Shown piece after piece: positions 1-6,180 of a stretch of 6,180 bases of DNA (position 1 is the first letter of the stretch; the number at the start of each line of letters is the position of its first letter). This stretch comes from JBDTMC01 sp039934475. Its GTDB lineage: Bacteria > Acidobacteriota > Terriglobia > Bryobacterales > Bryobacteraceae. Below the pieces are notes generated by a model. The model saw only the letters and a program-made list of their open reading frames with translations. It did not search any database and was not told the origin of the DNA. The position numbers and the translations under genes are program-made. Location of the stretch: positions 1 through 6,180 of the forward strand of contig JBDTMC010000469.1 of the NCBI GenBank assembly GCA_039934475.1. Direction: 5' to 3'.

Positions 1-205
1 CGCCCGTGTCAACAATTTTGCCGTGCCGGGCGAGGATGGTGACGGCTCCCGGCAACTGCTTCCCGTCCACCTGCCGTTGGATCATCTGGTGCAGCCGTTC
101 GAGTCGCTGGCCGGAGAAGCCAACAGACTCGGGCGTGGCAGGCTTCTGGGCTTGCGAGCCAGAGGCCACTACGAGGAGGCTGGCCAGCAGAATGATCGAC
201 CGCAT
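1..205 (-). CDS. Secreted serine hydrolase, beta-lactamase/PBP-like family (N-terminal fragment, cut by left edge)
   Basis: Reading the minus strand from the ATG at 205-203 gives 68 codons that stay open to the window edge. The product begins MRSIILLASLLVVASGSQAQ: a basic residue, a hydrophobic core and a likely signal peptidase I site after Ser-Gln-Ala (residue 19), so export is predicted. The mature start (ESVGFSGQRLERLHQMI, then residues 50-63 QLPGAVTILARHGK) matches the typical opening of serine beta-lactamase-like hydrolases (esterase/D-aminopeptidase/class C-like, Pfam Beta-lactamase). The catalytic SxxK motif normally lies a few dozen residues further on and is outside the window, so activity cannot be judged. 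The start is well bounded: an in-frame TGA at 220-218 lies five codons upstream with no other start codon between. No good Shine-Dalgarno sequence precedes the ATG. It is divergent from thrS. The family call is fairly secure; substrate is unknown. Confidence 0.8.
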   Translation of the reverse strand, partial: MRSIILLASLLVVASGSQAQKPATPESVGFSGQRLERLHQMIQRQVDGKQLPGAVTILARHGKIVDTG

Positions 206-314
206 GCCGAGAGCGTATCACGACCCGCTTCAGTGAAGAAGCCCTTGCCGATAAAACTCGCGCCATCTCTCCGCAACCTCCGTGTTACGCTGAAAAGTTA
301 GCCTTATTTGTTCC
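206..314. promoter_or_regulatory. Divergent intergenic region between serine hydrolase and thrS
   Basis: These 109 bases separate two divergent starts and must hold the promoter or 5' signals of both genes unless transcription enters from outside. I could not assign a convincing -35/-10 pair on either strand. A TTATTT at 304-309 could be a -10-like element for thrS; that would put transcription start near the ATG at 315, but no good -35 element is visible. A short inverted repeat, GCTTC (227-231) and GAAGC (238-242), with an inner CTTCA/TGAAG pair (228-232 and 234-238), lies close to the hydrolase start and could be an operator half-site pair or chance. On the minus strand, a GGAGG (281-277) precedes an ATG at 266 that is out of frame with the hydrolase. 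Confidence 0.4.
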
Positions 315-2255
315 ATGAGCAACATTACTGTCACCCTGCCCGATGGCAGCCAGAAAGTAGTTCCCGCCGGGACCTCGCCTCTCGACATCGCCAAGTCGAT
401 CGGTCAGCGCCTCGCCGATGATGCCGTTGTCGCTCGTATCGACGGGAATCTCTACGACCTCACCCGTCCCCTGGAAGCCGACGCGCAACTCCAGATCCTC
501 ACCAGCAAGAACCCTGAGGCGCTCGAAGTTTATCGCCACTCCACGGCCCACTTACTGGCCGCCGCCGTGCTCGATCTTTATCCCGAGACCAAGCTCGGCA
601 TCGGCCCGCCCATCGACACCGGCTTCTACTACGATTTCCAGCGCGACCAGGCCTTCACTCCGGAAGACCTCGAAAAAATTGAAGCCCGCATGTGGGAGCT
701 CCAGGCGAAGAACCTCCCCTATGGCCGCACCCTTACGCCCAAACCCGAGGGTCTCGCCAAGTACAAGGCTGCCGGCGAACCGATGAAGGTTGAGCTGATC
801 GAAGAGCGCGCCGACGACATCTTCTCCGAATATACCCTCGGCGATCACTTCATTGATTTCTGCCGCGGTCCTCACGTCCCCTCCACCGGACGCATCAAGG
901 CCTTCAAGCTTCTCTCCGTCGCCGGAGCCTACTGGAAGGGCGACGAAAAGAACGCGCAACTGCAGCGCATTTACGGCACCGCTTTCTTCTCGAAGAAGGA
1001 TCTCGAAGAGTATCTGAAGCGCCTCGAAGAGGCTCGCAAGCGCGACCACCGCAAACTCGGTCAGGAACTCGACCTCTTCAGCATCCAGGAACTCGCCGGA
1101 CCGGGACTCATCTTCTTCCACCCCAAGGGCGCGGTCATCCGCAAGATCCTCGAAGACTGGATGCGCGATCAGTACATCGCTCGCGGTTACTCCCTGGTTT
1201 ACACGCCGCACATCGCGCGCGCCGACCTCTGGAAGACCTCCGGCCACTACAATTTCTACGCCGAGAACATGTTCAAGCGCATGGAGCTGGACGACGCCGA
1301 ATACCAGCTCAAGCCGATGAACTGCCCGTTCCACATCTTGATCTTCAAGGACAAGATGCACAGCTACCGCGAATTGCCCATCCGCCTGGGCGAGTTAGGC
1401 ACGGTGTACCGCTACGAACGTTCCGGCACCATGCACGGCTTGCTCCGCGTCCGCGGCTTCACACAGGACGACGCCCACATCTTCTGCACGCCCGACCAGA
1501 TTGAAGACGAGATCGTGAACTGCCTCCAGTTCGCTATTGACGTTCTCACCACCTACGGGTTCAGCGAATACGAAGCTGAGATCTCCACCTGGGACGGCGG
1601 CGCCAGCGGTAAGTACGACGGCGAGCCCGCGCAATGGGAGCTTGCCGAAAACGCGCTCCACAAAGCGGTGGATCGCCTCGGTATCAAAGCCAAGGTGATG
1701 ACCGACGAAGCCGCCTTCTATGGCCCGAAGATCGACGTGAAACTGGTGGACGCCATCGGCCGTAAGTGGCAGCTCTCTACCGTACAGTTCGACTTCACGC
1801 TGCCGCGGCGTTTCGAACTCGAATACATCGCCGAAGACGGCAAGAAGCACCGTCCGCTGATGTGCCACCGCGCCCTCTACGGATCGGTGGAACGCTTCTT
1901 CGGCATCCTGGTGGAACACTACGCCGGAGCCTTCCCCGTCTGGCTATCGCCCGTCCAGGTTGTGGTCATGCCCATCACCGACCGCAATCTCGAATACGCC
2001 CGCGGTGTCTACGATCAGCTGAAGGCCGCCGGCCTGCGCGTCACGCTCGACGACCGCAGTGAGAAGGTCAATCTCAAAATCCGCGACGCCCAGCTGCAGA
2101 AAACGCCGTACATGCTCGTGATCGGCGACCGCGAGGCCGAAAGCGGCAAAGTGGCTGTCCGTAACCGCAAACACGGCGATCTTGGCGCAAAATCGGTGGC
2201 CGATTTCCTGTCGGATATCAAGGCTCTCATCGATTCCAAGGCGTCAAGCGAGTAA
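315..2255 (+). CDS. thrS: Threonyl-tRNA synthetase (ThrRS)
   Basis: Cytoplasmic class II aminoacyl-tRNA synthetase that charges tRNA-Thr with threonine. The 646 residues are full length for the bacterial enzyme (about 640). Domains in order: TGS (about 1-62); the N2 editing domain with its HxxxH motif (H75, H79) and the C183/H187 pair, which removes mischarged serine; the catalytic core from about 260 to 535; and the C-terminal anticodon-binding domain (about 545-640). The zinc ligands that recognise threonine are present as C337 (in MNCPFH), H388 (DDAHIF) and H518 (MCHRA). Motif 2 is RYERSG with R366; motif 3 holds R527 in GSVERFFGIL. All expected catalytic and editing residues are there, so the enzyme should work. 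The ATG at 315 gives the normal TGS start, yet no Shine-Dalgarno sequence precedes it (TTATTTGTTCC). It is probably first gene of a run with the two genes downstream; infC does not follow. Confidence 0.98.
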   Translation: MSNITVTLPDGSQKVVPAGTSPLDIAKSIGQRLADDAVVARIDGNLYDLTRPLEADAQLQILTSKNPEALEVYRHSTAHLLAAAVLDLYPETKLGIGPPIDTGFYYDFQRDQAFTPEDLEKIEARMWELQAKNLPYGRTLTPKPEGLAKYKAAGEPMKVELIEERADDIFSEYTLGDHFIDFCRGPHVPSTGRIKAFKLLSVAGAYWKGDEKNAQLQRIYGTAFFSKKDLEEYLKRLEEARKRDHRKLGQELDLFSIQELAGPGLIFFHPKGAVIRKILEDWMRDQYIARGYSLVYTPHIARADLWKTSGHYNFYAENMFKRMELDDAEYQLKPMNCPFHILIFKDKMHSYRELPIRLGELGTVYRYERSGTMHGLLRVRGFTQDDAHIFCTPDQIEDEIVNCLQFAIDVLTTYGFSEYEAEISTWDGGASGKYDGEPAQWELAENALHKAVDRLGIKAKVMTDEAAFYGPKIDVKLVDAIGRKWQLSTVQFDFTLPRRFELEYIAEDGKKHRPLMCHRALYGSVERFFGILVEHYAGAFPVWLSPVQVVVMPITDRNLEYARGVYDQLKAAGLRVTLDDRSEKVNLKIRDAQLQKTPYMLVIGDREAESGKVAVRNRKHGDLGAKSVADFLSDIKALIDSKASSE

Positions 2256-2257
2256 GT

Positions 2258-3385
2258 GTGGTTTGGCTACTTCTGGCGATCGTTACCGGATCGCTGGTCT
2301 ATTGTGTTCTGATCGTCATTGCCGCTCGTAACTACTTACAAAGTGGGGCCAGCCGCCGGGTTGGCCCGCCCATCTCCATACTCAAGCCTCTCCACGGTCT
2401 GGACGATGGTCTGGAATCGAATCTCCAGACATTCTTTGAGCAGGACTACCCTGACTTCGAGATTCTGTTCGCCACCCGCCTGCCCAACGATCCAGCGCTG
2501 GCCATCGTCGATAGACTGAAGTCCAAATATCCTCACGTCCCGGTAACCACCCTGATCGTCCCCGAGCCTCCCTACCCCAACGCCAAAGTCTGGAGCCTCG
2601 ATCATATGCTGGCCGCTGCCGCCAACGATTTGGTGGTGATGAGCGACAGCGACATCCGAGTCACTCCCGCCATGCTCCAAACCATCGCCGGAGAATTTGC
2701 CGATCCCCACGTCGCCGTGGCGACCTGTCCCTATCGAGCCGTCCCCGGCCGGGGCAGCTTCTGGTCCACGCTCGAAGCCATCGGGATGAATACCGAATTC
2801 TGGGGCAGTGCCCTGGTAGCCCGTCTCCTGGAAGGAATGAAATTCGCCGTAGGCCCCACCATCGCGGCCCGCCGTCAAGTCATCCAGGCCATCGGCGGCT
2901 TCCACCGCCTTAAGGATTACCTCGCCGAAGACTTCGTGATGGGCAACTTCGCCGCCGAACGCGGCTTCGGAGTGATCCTCTCGCGCTATGTCATCCAGCA
3001 CCACATCGGAGCCCAGCCCTGGCGCGCCAACTTCGCCCATAGGGTCCGCTGGAACCGCTCCACCCGTCGCAGTCGCCCAGCGGGCTATGCCGGCCAACTC
3101 TTCACCAACCCTCTCCCGCTGGCGCTGCTGCTGATAGCCGTCCACCCCGCCTGGTGGCCCATACTTGCCGTGGTAATCATCCTCCGAACAGCCGCCGCCT
3201 ACGCCGTGTCCGAAAGCATTCTCAACGACCCCCTCAGTCGCCGCCGCTGGTATCTGATCCCTCTCCAGGACATCCTCAGCTTCGCCTTCTGGATAGCCGG
3301 CTTCTTCGGTAACACCATCACCTGGCGAAGTCGCGTCTACCGCCTGAACAAAGATGGAACGTTCACCCTCCTACCAAAAATGTAG
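2258..3385 (+). CDS. hpnI: Membrane glycosyltransferase, GT21 / HpnI-like (hopanoid or ceramide type)
   Basis: A 375-residue inner-membrane glycosyltransferase with the ceramide glucosyltransferase layout. An N-terminal membrane helix (about 2-23) is followed by a GT-A domain opening ISILKPLHGLDD (40-50). Acidic motifs are D1 at D78 (LPNDPA), D2 at D130-S131-D132 (MSDSDIRV) and D3 at E224-D225 (LAEDFVM). The (Q/R)xxRW-type motif is HRVRW at 261-265, with His in the first place. Two or three C-terminal hydrophobic segments (about 286-318 and 333-354) precede a family-typical tail (NTITWRSRVYRL). Homologues named HpnI add N-acetylglucosamine to bacteriohopanetetrol from a nucleotide sugar; related enzymes glucosylate ceramide. 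Sequence alone does not settle the acceptor, and no other hopanoid or sphingolipid gene is in view, so the gene symbol is tentative. The start is a GTG 2 bases after the thrS stop with no clear Shine-Dalgarno, which suggests translational coupling. Family 0.9; HpnI function about 0.6. Confidence 0.85.
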   Translation: MVWLLLAIVTGSLVYCVLIVIAARNYLQSGASRRVGPPISILKPLHGLDDGLESNLQTFFEQDYPDFEILFATRLPNDPALAIVDRLKSKYPHVPVTTLIVPEPPYPNAKVWSLDHMLAAAANDLVVMSDSDIRVTPAMLQTIAGEFADPHVAVATCPYRAVPGRGSFWSTLEAIGMNTEFWGSALVARLLEGMKFAVGPTIAARRQVIQAIGGFHRLKDYLAEDFVMGNFAAERGFGVILSRYVIQHHIGAQPWRANFAHRVRWNRSTRRSRPAGYAGQLFTNPLPLALLLIAVHPAWWPILAVVIILRTAAAYAVSESILNDPLSRRRWYLIPLQDILSFAFWIAGFFGNTITWRSRVYRLNKDGTFTLLPKM

Positions 3386-3387
3386 GA
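3384..3387 (+). promoter_or_regulatory. Candidate ribosome binding site for the ThuA-domain gene
   Basis: AGGA overlaps the TAG stop of the glycosyltransferase gene (3383-3385). It sits 9 bases before an in-frame TTG (3397) and 12 before the adjacent in-frame ATG (3400). The ATG at 3390 is in another frame and too close to be served by it. The spacing slightly favours TTG and codon preference favours ATG; the two proteins differ by one residue. Confidence 0.35.
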
Positions 3388-3399
3388 CCATGATCGTTG

Positions 3400-4230
3400 A
3401 TGACAAAGGCAACCGCAGTAGCCGTCCTCTTCCTCGCCGTAACAGCCCAGTCCCAAACCCCGCCTCGCCCCCCAGGTCAAAACCCAAACGGAATGCACAT
3501 CTACCTTTGGACCGGCCTCAAGACCCACGCTCCCGGCCTGCATGACTATCCCCAATTCCTGGCCGATTGGAGCAAACTCCTTACCGAGCGCGGAGCCATC
3601 GTCGACGGAGCTTTACATCCCCCCAGCGAAGCCGACCTCGACCAAGCCGACGTCATTGTCATCTACAAGGGCGACACCGGCTTCATGACCTCCGCCCAGC
3701 GGACCGCGATCGAGCGCTTTGTACAGCGAGGTGGCGGCATCGTCAGCCTGCATGACGCCCTCTGCGGCCCGGACCCGGCCGCCATGTCGGCTCTGGTAGG
3801 AGGCGGTAAGAAGCATGGCGAAGTGAACTACACGCTGGAAGCCCCCGTCACCTACAACGTAGTGGACAAAGCGAACCCCATCATGGCCGACATGTCCAGC
3901 CTCACCCTCAACGACGAAGCCTTCTTCAAAATGACGTGGTCAACCGATCCCGCTATCCACGTGCTAGCCACCGCCGCCATGGCGCCCACACCCAGCGCCG
4001 GAGACCACAAGGGCGAGATCGTCCCGCAAATCTGGACCTTCGAACACACCCTTGCTGGCGGCCAACCCGCGCGAGCCTTCGTCTGGATGCAAGGCCACAC
4101 CTATACCAACTTCGCAAACTACCAGATCCAGCGCACGTTGCTCCGCGGCATCGCCTGGGCCGCCAAAAGGCCCGTCGATGAACTGATCAACTACGTCGCA
4201 CCCAAGCCGCACGAAGTGCGCCGGCCTTAG
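3400..4230 (+). CDS. Exported ThuA-domain protein (trehalose-utilisation-like)
   Basis: From the ATG at 3400 the product has 276 residues; a TTG directly before it (3397) would add one. The N-terminus MTKATAVAVLFLAVTAQSQT looks like a Sec signal peptide with probable cleavage near A16-Q19, then a Pro-rich linker (21-30), so a periplasmic or exported location is predicted. Residues about 32-255 form a ThuA domain, which has a class I glutamine-amidotransferase-like fold. Visible marks are HAPGLHDYP (43-51), the strand DVIVIYKGD (84-92), GGGIVSLHDA with H118 (111-120), NDEAFF (171-176), PQIWTFEH (209-216) and a closing QGHTYTNF with H233 (231-238). ThuA of rhizobia acts in trehalose/sucrose-type disaccharide use with the dehydrogenase ThuB; exported relatives are common in acidobacteria and planctomycetes and are mostly uncharacterised. 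No ThuB-like gene is nearby. It lies 14 bases after the glycosyltransferase gene, so co-transcription with thrS is likely. Family call strong; substrate unknown. Confidence 0.88.
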   Translation: MTKATAVAVLFLAVTAQSQTPPRPPGQNPNGMHIYLWTGLKTHAPGLHDYPQFLADWSKLLTERGAIVDGALHPPSEADLDQADVIVIYKGDTGFMTSAQRTAIERFVQRGGGIVSLHDALCGPDPAAMSALVGGGKKHGEVNYTLEAPVTYNVVDKANPIMADMSSLTLNDEAFFKMTWSTDPAIHVLATAAMAPTPSAGDHKGEIVPQIWTFEHTLAGGQPARAFVWMQGHTYTNFANYQIQRTLLRGIAWAAKRPVDELINYVAPKPHEVRRP

Positions 4231-4235
4231 CGCCA
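4231..4235. other. 5-base convergent junction between ThuA and permease stop codons
   Basis: The plus-strand TAG ends at 4230 and the minus-strand TAG begins at 4236, leaving five bases. There is no U-tract and no GC-rich hairpin followed by T residues on either strand, so no intrinsic terminator fits here. Transcripts from both sides must end inside the opposing gene or by a factor-dependent route. Confidence 0.7.
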
Positions 4236-6180
4236 CTACTCCTCGCGCAGCAACGTCAAGGGATCCACTCCCATCGCCCGGCGCGCCGGAATCCAAGTCG
4301 CCAACAGCCCCAGCAGCAGCATCGCCGCTACCGACCCAAACAGCACCAGCGGATCCCGCGGCGTCGCCTGATACACGATGAAGGCCAGTACCCGCGTCGC
4401 CAGCACGCCCAGTGCTAAGCCCGCCACCGAGCCGATCGCCAACAGTTTGAACGCCCTCCCCAGGGCCGCGCGCAACACTTCCCTCGGCTGCGCGCCCAAT
4501 GCAATCCGAATCCCAAGTTCCTTCATCCGCTTGCTCACCGAATATGCAGCCATGCCGAAGATACCGGTGATCGCCAGCACCGCGCCCATCCCCCCCATCA
4601 CGCCCAACGCCACCGTAGCAACGCGAATGGGAAACAGCGCGCTGTCCAGGTGCCGGCTCCAAGTCTGCATGTAAACAGGCAGACCGGAATCGAGGTCGCG
4701 CAACGTCGCCCGGATGGTTGGCGCCAGTTGTTCAGGATCTTGATTGGCGCGCACCACTAGCCATGTCTCACTGGTCGGCGCCTGCAACATAGGCAGAAAC
4801 ACCGCCATGTCCGGATCTTCCACCAGGTTCGAATACTTCCCGTCTTCCACAATGCCAACCACTTGAACTCGCGTCCCATTTCGCAATTTAAAGTGCCCAC
4901 CCAGAGAATCGGACGGTGAACCAAAGAACTTCCGCGCAAACTCGCGATTCACCACCGCCACTTTGGGCGAGCCCTCATCGTCATGCCACGACAACGCTCT
5001 TCCGGCCAGCAGCGCTGTTCCCGCCGCCTCGAAGTACCGCGGTGAGATCTGATATTTTACGGCGTTGCCGACGGCATTCGATGGCCTCAGATCCGTCGTC
5101 TGGTCAGTAAAGACCAGCGCGCCGAAACCACTCTCGGCTAACGGAGGCCGTTCGATCAATCCCACGGATTTCACCCCGGGTAGTGCCTCAATCGCATCGA
5201 TCATGCGCCTTTGCATCAGCGCGATACGGTCGCCGTTGTAGCCTGCCATGTTCAGGTCCGTATCGATCAGCATCGCGTTCCGCGGCTCAAATCCGTAGTT
5301 GCTGTTAAGGGAGCGCGCCAAACCGCGCAAGGCAACCATAGAGGATGTCACCAGTACGGCGCAAATTGCGATCTGTGTCGCCAGCAACAGGTCCCGCATC
5401 GTGATTCTTCGTCCCACCGTCCCGCTTGGCCCCGCTTTCACCACCTGATAGGGATTGGTCCGCAGCACCTGCCGGATCGGGACAATGCCGAATAGCAATC
5501 CGCTCACCACGGCCAGAGCCAAAGCCATCGCGTAAACGTTTATATCTGGGCTCACCGGCACATTGATCGGATACCGGGGCAACGGATGCCACATCGTTAG
5601 CCCGTGCAAAAGGACGATGCAACCCCACAGGCCAATCGCTCCTCCGGCGATTGAGATCAGCACAGCTTCGGTAAGAAACTGTCGCAGGATGCGATTCCGC
5701 GTCGCGCCCAGCGCGAGCCGCAGCGCTACTTCGCGCGCCCGGTCCGCCGCCCGCGCCGCAAACAGACTGCCAAGATTGGCGCACGCCGCCACCAGAATCA
5801 AACCCGCCAGCAGCATCAAACCCGCAAGGAAAGCCCGCATCGGGCCGCCCAGGTAGTTCCCGTAAAGGCCTGGCCGCGCCAGCCGGAAAGTCGTTGCCCC
5901 ATGGTCGGTGGGATACGTCTTTTCCAGATACGAGCCCACTGAGTTCAGATCGGCAACCGCCTGTTCCGGCGTCACTCCCGCCTTCAAATGCCCCATCGCG
6001 CCCACAAAGATCCCGGCGCTGGCCCGAGTGTTCAGCATATTCTTCCCCTCAATCTGCTCCTGCTGCACGAGGGGCACATAGAAGTCGGGCGAGAAGAACA
6101 GAATCGTGCCGTGAAACTCCGGCGGCGCAATGCCGATGATCGTATACGGATGCTTATTCAACCGCACAACGCGGCCCACT
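4236..6180 (-). CDS. ABC-type permease with two FtsX domains (ADOP/MacB-like), C-terminal part, cut by right edge
   Basis: The minus-strand frame is open from the window edge to a TAG at 4238-4236, giving 647 residues; the real start lies outside. Numbering is from the first full codon, a GTG that is internal rather than a start. It begins inside the first periplasmic MacB-type domain (RVVRLNKHPYTIIGIAPPEF). The first FtsX unit follows, with helices at about 113-135, 171-193 and 214-234. A further helix (about 265-285) opens the second half, then a large periplasmic domain (286-517) and the second FtsX unit (about 520-545, 578-598, 610-630). The two FtsX units repeat a core: REVALRLALGATRNRILRQ (149-167) and KELGIRIALGAQPREVLR (553-570). 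The ending DPLTLLREE is typical. Such permeases usually exceed 780 residues, so some 150 or more N-terminal residues are missing. The family resembles MacB/LolC-type export or mechanotransmission proteins but lacks a fused ATPase; substrate unknown. Convergent with the ThuA gene. Confidence 0.93.
   Translation of the reverse strand, partial: VGRVVRLNKHPYTIIGIAPPEFHGTILFFSPDFYVPLVQQEQIEGKNMLNTRASAGIFVGAMGHLKAGVTPEQAVADLNSVGSYLEKTYPTDHGATTFRLARPGLYGNYLGGPMRAFLAGLMLLAGLILVAACANLGSLFAARAADRAREVALRLALGATRNRILRQFLTEAVLISIAGGAIGLWGCIVLLHGLTMWHPLPRYPINVPVSPDINVYAMALALAVVSGLLFGIVPIRQVLRTNPYQVVKAGPSGTVGRRITMRDLLLATQIAICAVLVTSSMVALRGLARSLNSNYGFEPRNAMLIDTDLNMAGYNGDRIALMQRRMIDAIEALPGVKSVGLIERPPLAESGFGALVFTDQTTDLRPSNAVGNAVKYQISPRYFEAAGTALLAGRALSWHDDEGSPKVAVVNREFARKFFGSPSDSLGGHFKLRNGTRVQVVGIVEDGKYSNLVEDPDMAVFLPMLQAPTSETWLVVRANQDPEQLAPTIRATLRDLDSGLPVYMQTWSRHLDSALFPIRVATVALGVMGGMGAVLAITGIFGMAAYSVSKRMKELGIRIALGAQPREVLRAALGRAFKLLAIGSVAGLALGVLATRVLAFIVYQATPRDPLVLFGSVAAMLLLGLLATWIPARRAMGVDPLTLLREE

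Noticed and set aside
6..301. Plus-strand open frames of 76 and 92 codons at the left end
   Set aside because: Both run opposite the serine hydrolase start and signal peptide, which is the coherent reading of this stretch; their products are Arg/Pro-rich with no recognisable domain.
552..1361. Long open frame of 269 codons antisense to thrS
   Set aside because: It lies wholly opposite a gene with intact ThrRS motifs. The strong preference for C-ending codons removes stops from the opposite strand; the product resembles no family I know.
1395..1919. Open frame of 174 codons antisense to the thrS catalytic core
   Set aside because: Same cause as the other antisense frames; no domain or signal in the product.
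2336..3145. Open frame of 269 codons antisense to the glycosyltransferase gene
   Set aside because: Gly/Asp/Val-rich composition typical of a reverse-strand shadow, opposite a gene with clear GT21 motifs.
3390..3392. ATG at 3390 as start of the ThuA-domain gene
   Set aside because: It is in a different frame from the ThuA domain and signal peptide; the in-frame starts are 3397 (TTG) and 3400 (ATG).
4214..4240. Possible hairpin terminator from the GCGC repeats around the two stop codons
   Set aside because: Only four-base arms pair cleanly and no T-run follows on either strand.
3964..4662. Gly-rich open frame of 232 codons on the minus strand spanning the ThuA/permease junction
   Set aside because: It is out of frame with the permease and antisense to the ThuA gene; composition is low complexity and both overlapped genes are well supported.
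6177..6179. GTG at the right edge as start of the permease
   Set aside because: It codes for an internal Val within the conserved periplasmic domain; the family is much longer at the N-terminus, so the gene continues beyond the window.

Overview
The window reads as an ordinary chromosomal stretch from a GC-rich Gram-negative bacterium, most likely of the phylum Acidobacteriota (Solibacter/Bryobacter-like). This is an inference. It rests mainly on the large permease with two FtsX domains at the right end, a type heavily expanded in acidobacteria ('acidobacterial duplicated orphan permease'). The exported ThuA-domain protein and the hopanoid-type glycosyltransferase fit the same picture. No 16S rRNA or other phylogenetic marker is present except thrS.

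Layout, left to right. (1) 1-205, minus strand: the first 68 codons of a secreted serine hydrolase of the beta-lactamase/penicillin-binding-protein-like family, cut by the left edge. (2) 206-314: a 109-bp divergent intergenic region that must carry the upstream signals for the hydrolase and for thrS. (3) 315-2255, plus: complete thrS (threonyl-tRNA synthetase). (4) 2258-3385, plus: a membrane GT21-type glycosyltransferase resembling HpnI/ceramide glucosyltransferase, starting at a GTG 2 bases after the thrS stop. (5) 3400-4230, plus: a secreted ThuA-domain protein, 14 bases after the glycosyltransferase. (6) 4236-6180, minus: the C-terminal 648 codons of the ABC-type permease, convergent with the ThuA gene and cut by the right edge.

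The spacing of thrS, the glycosyltransferase gene and the ThuA gene suggests one transcript, but the three products have no obvious shared pathway: translation, lipid glycosylation and periplasmic carbohydrate-related chemistry. No infC-rpmI-rplT genes follow thrS here, unlike the arrangement in many bacteria. The co-transcription may be only positional. The serine hydrolase, glycosyltransferase, ThuA protein and permease all act at or beyond the inner membrane, so apart from thrS the window is cell-envelope oriented.

I found no RNA gene, CRISPR array, insertion sequence, integration site or clear rho-independent terminator. I see no strong evidence for an undescribed system. The best leads are the thrS-linked lipid glycosyltransferase, whose acceptor is ambiguous, and the 5-base convergent junction between the ThuA and permease genes.
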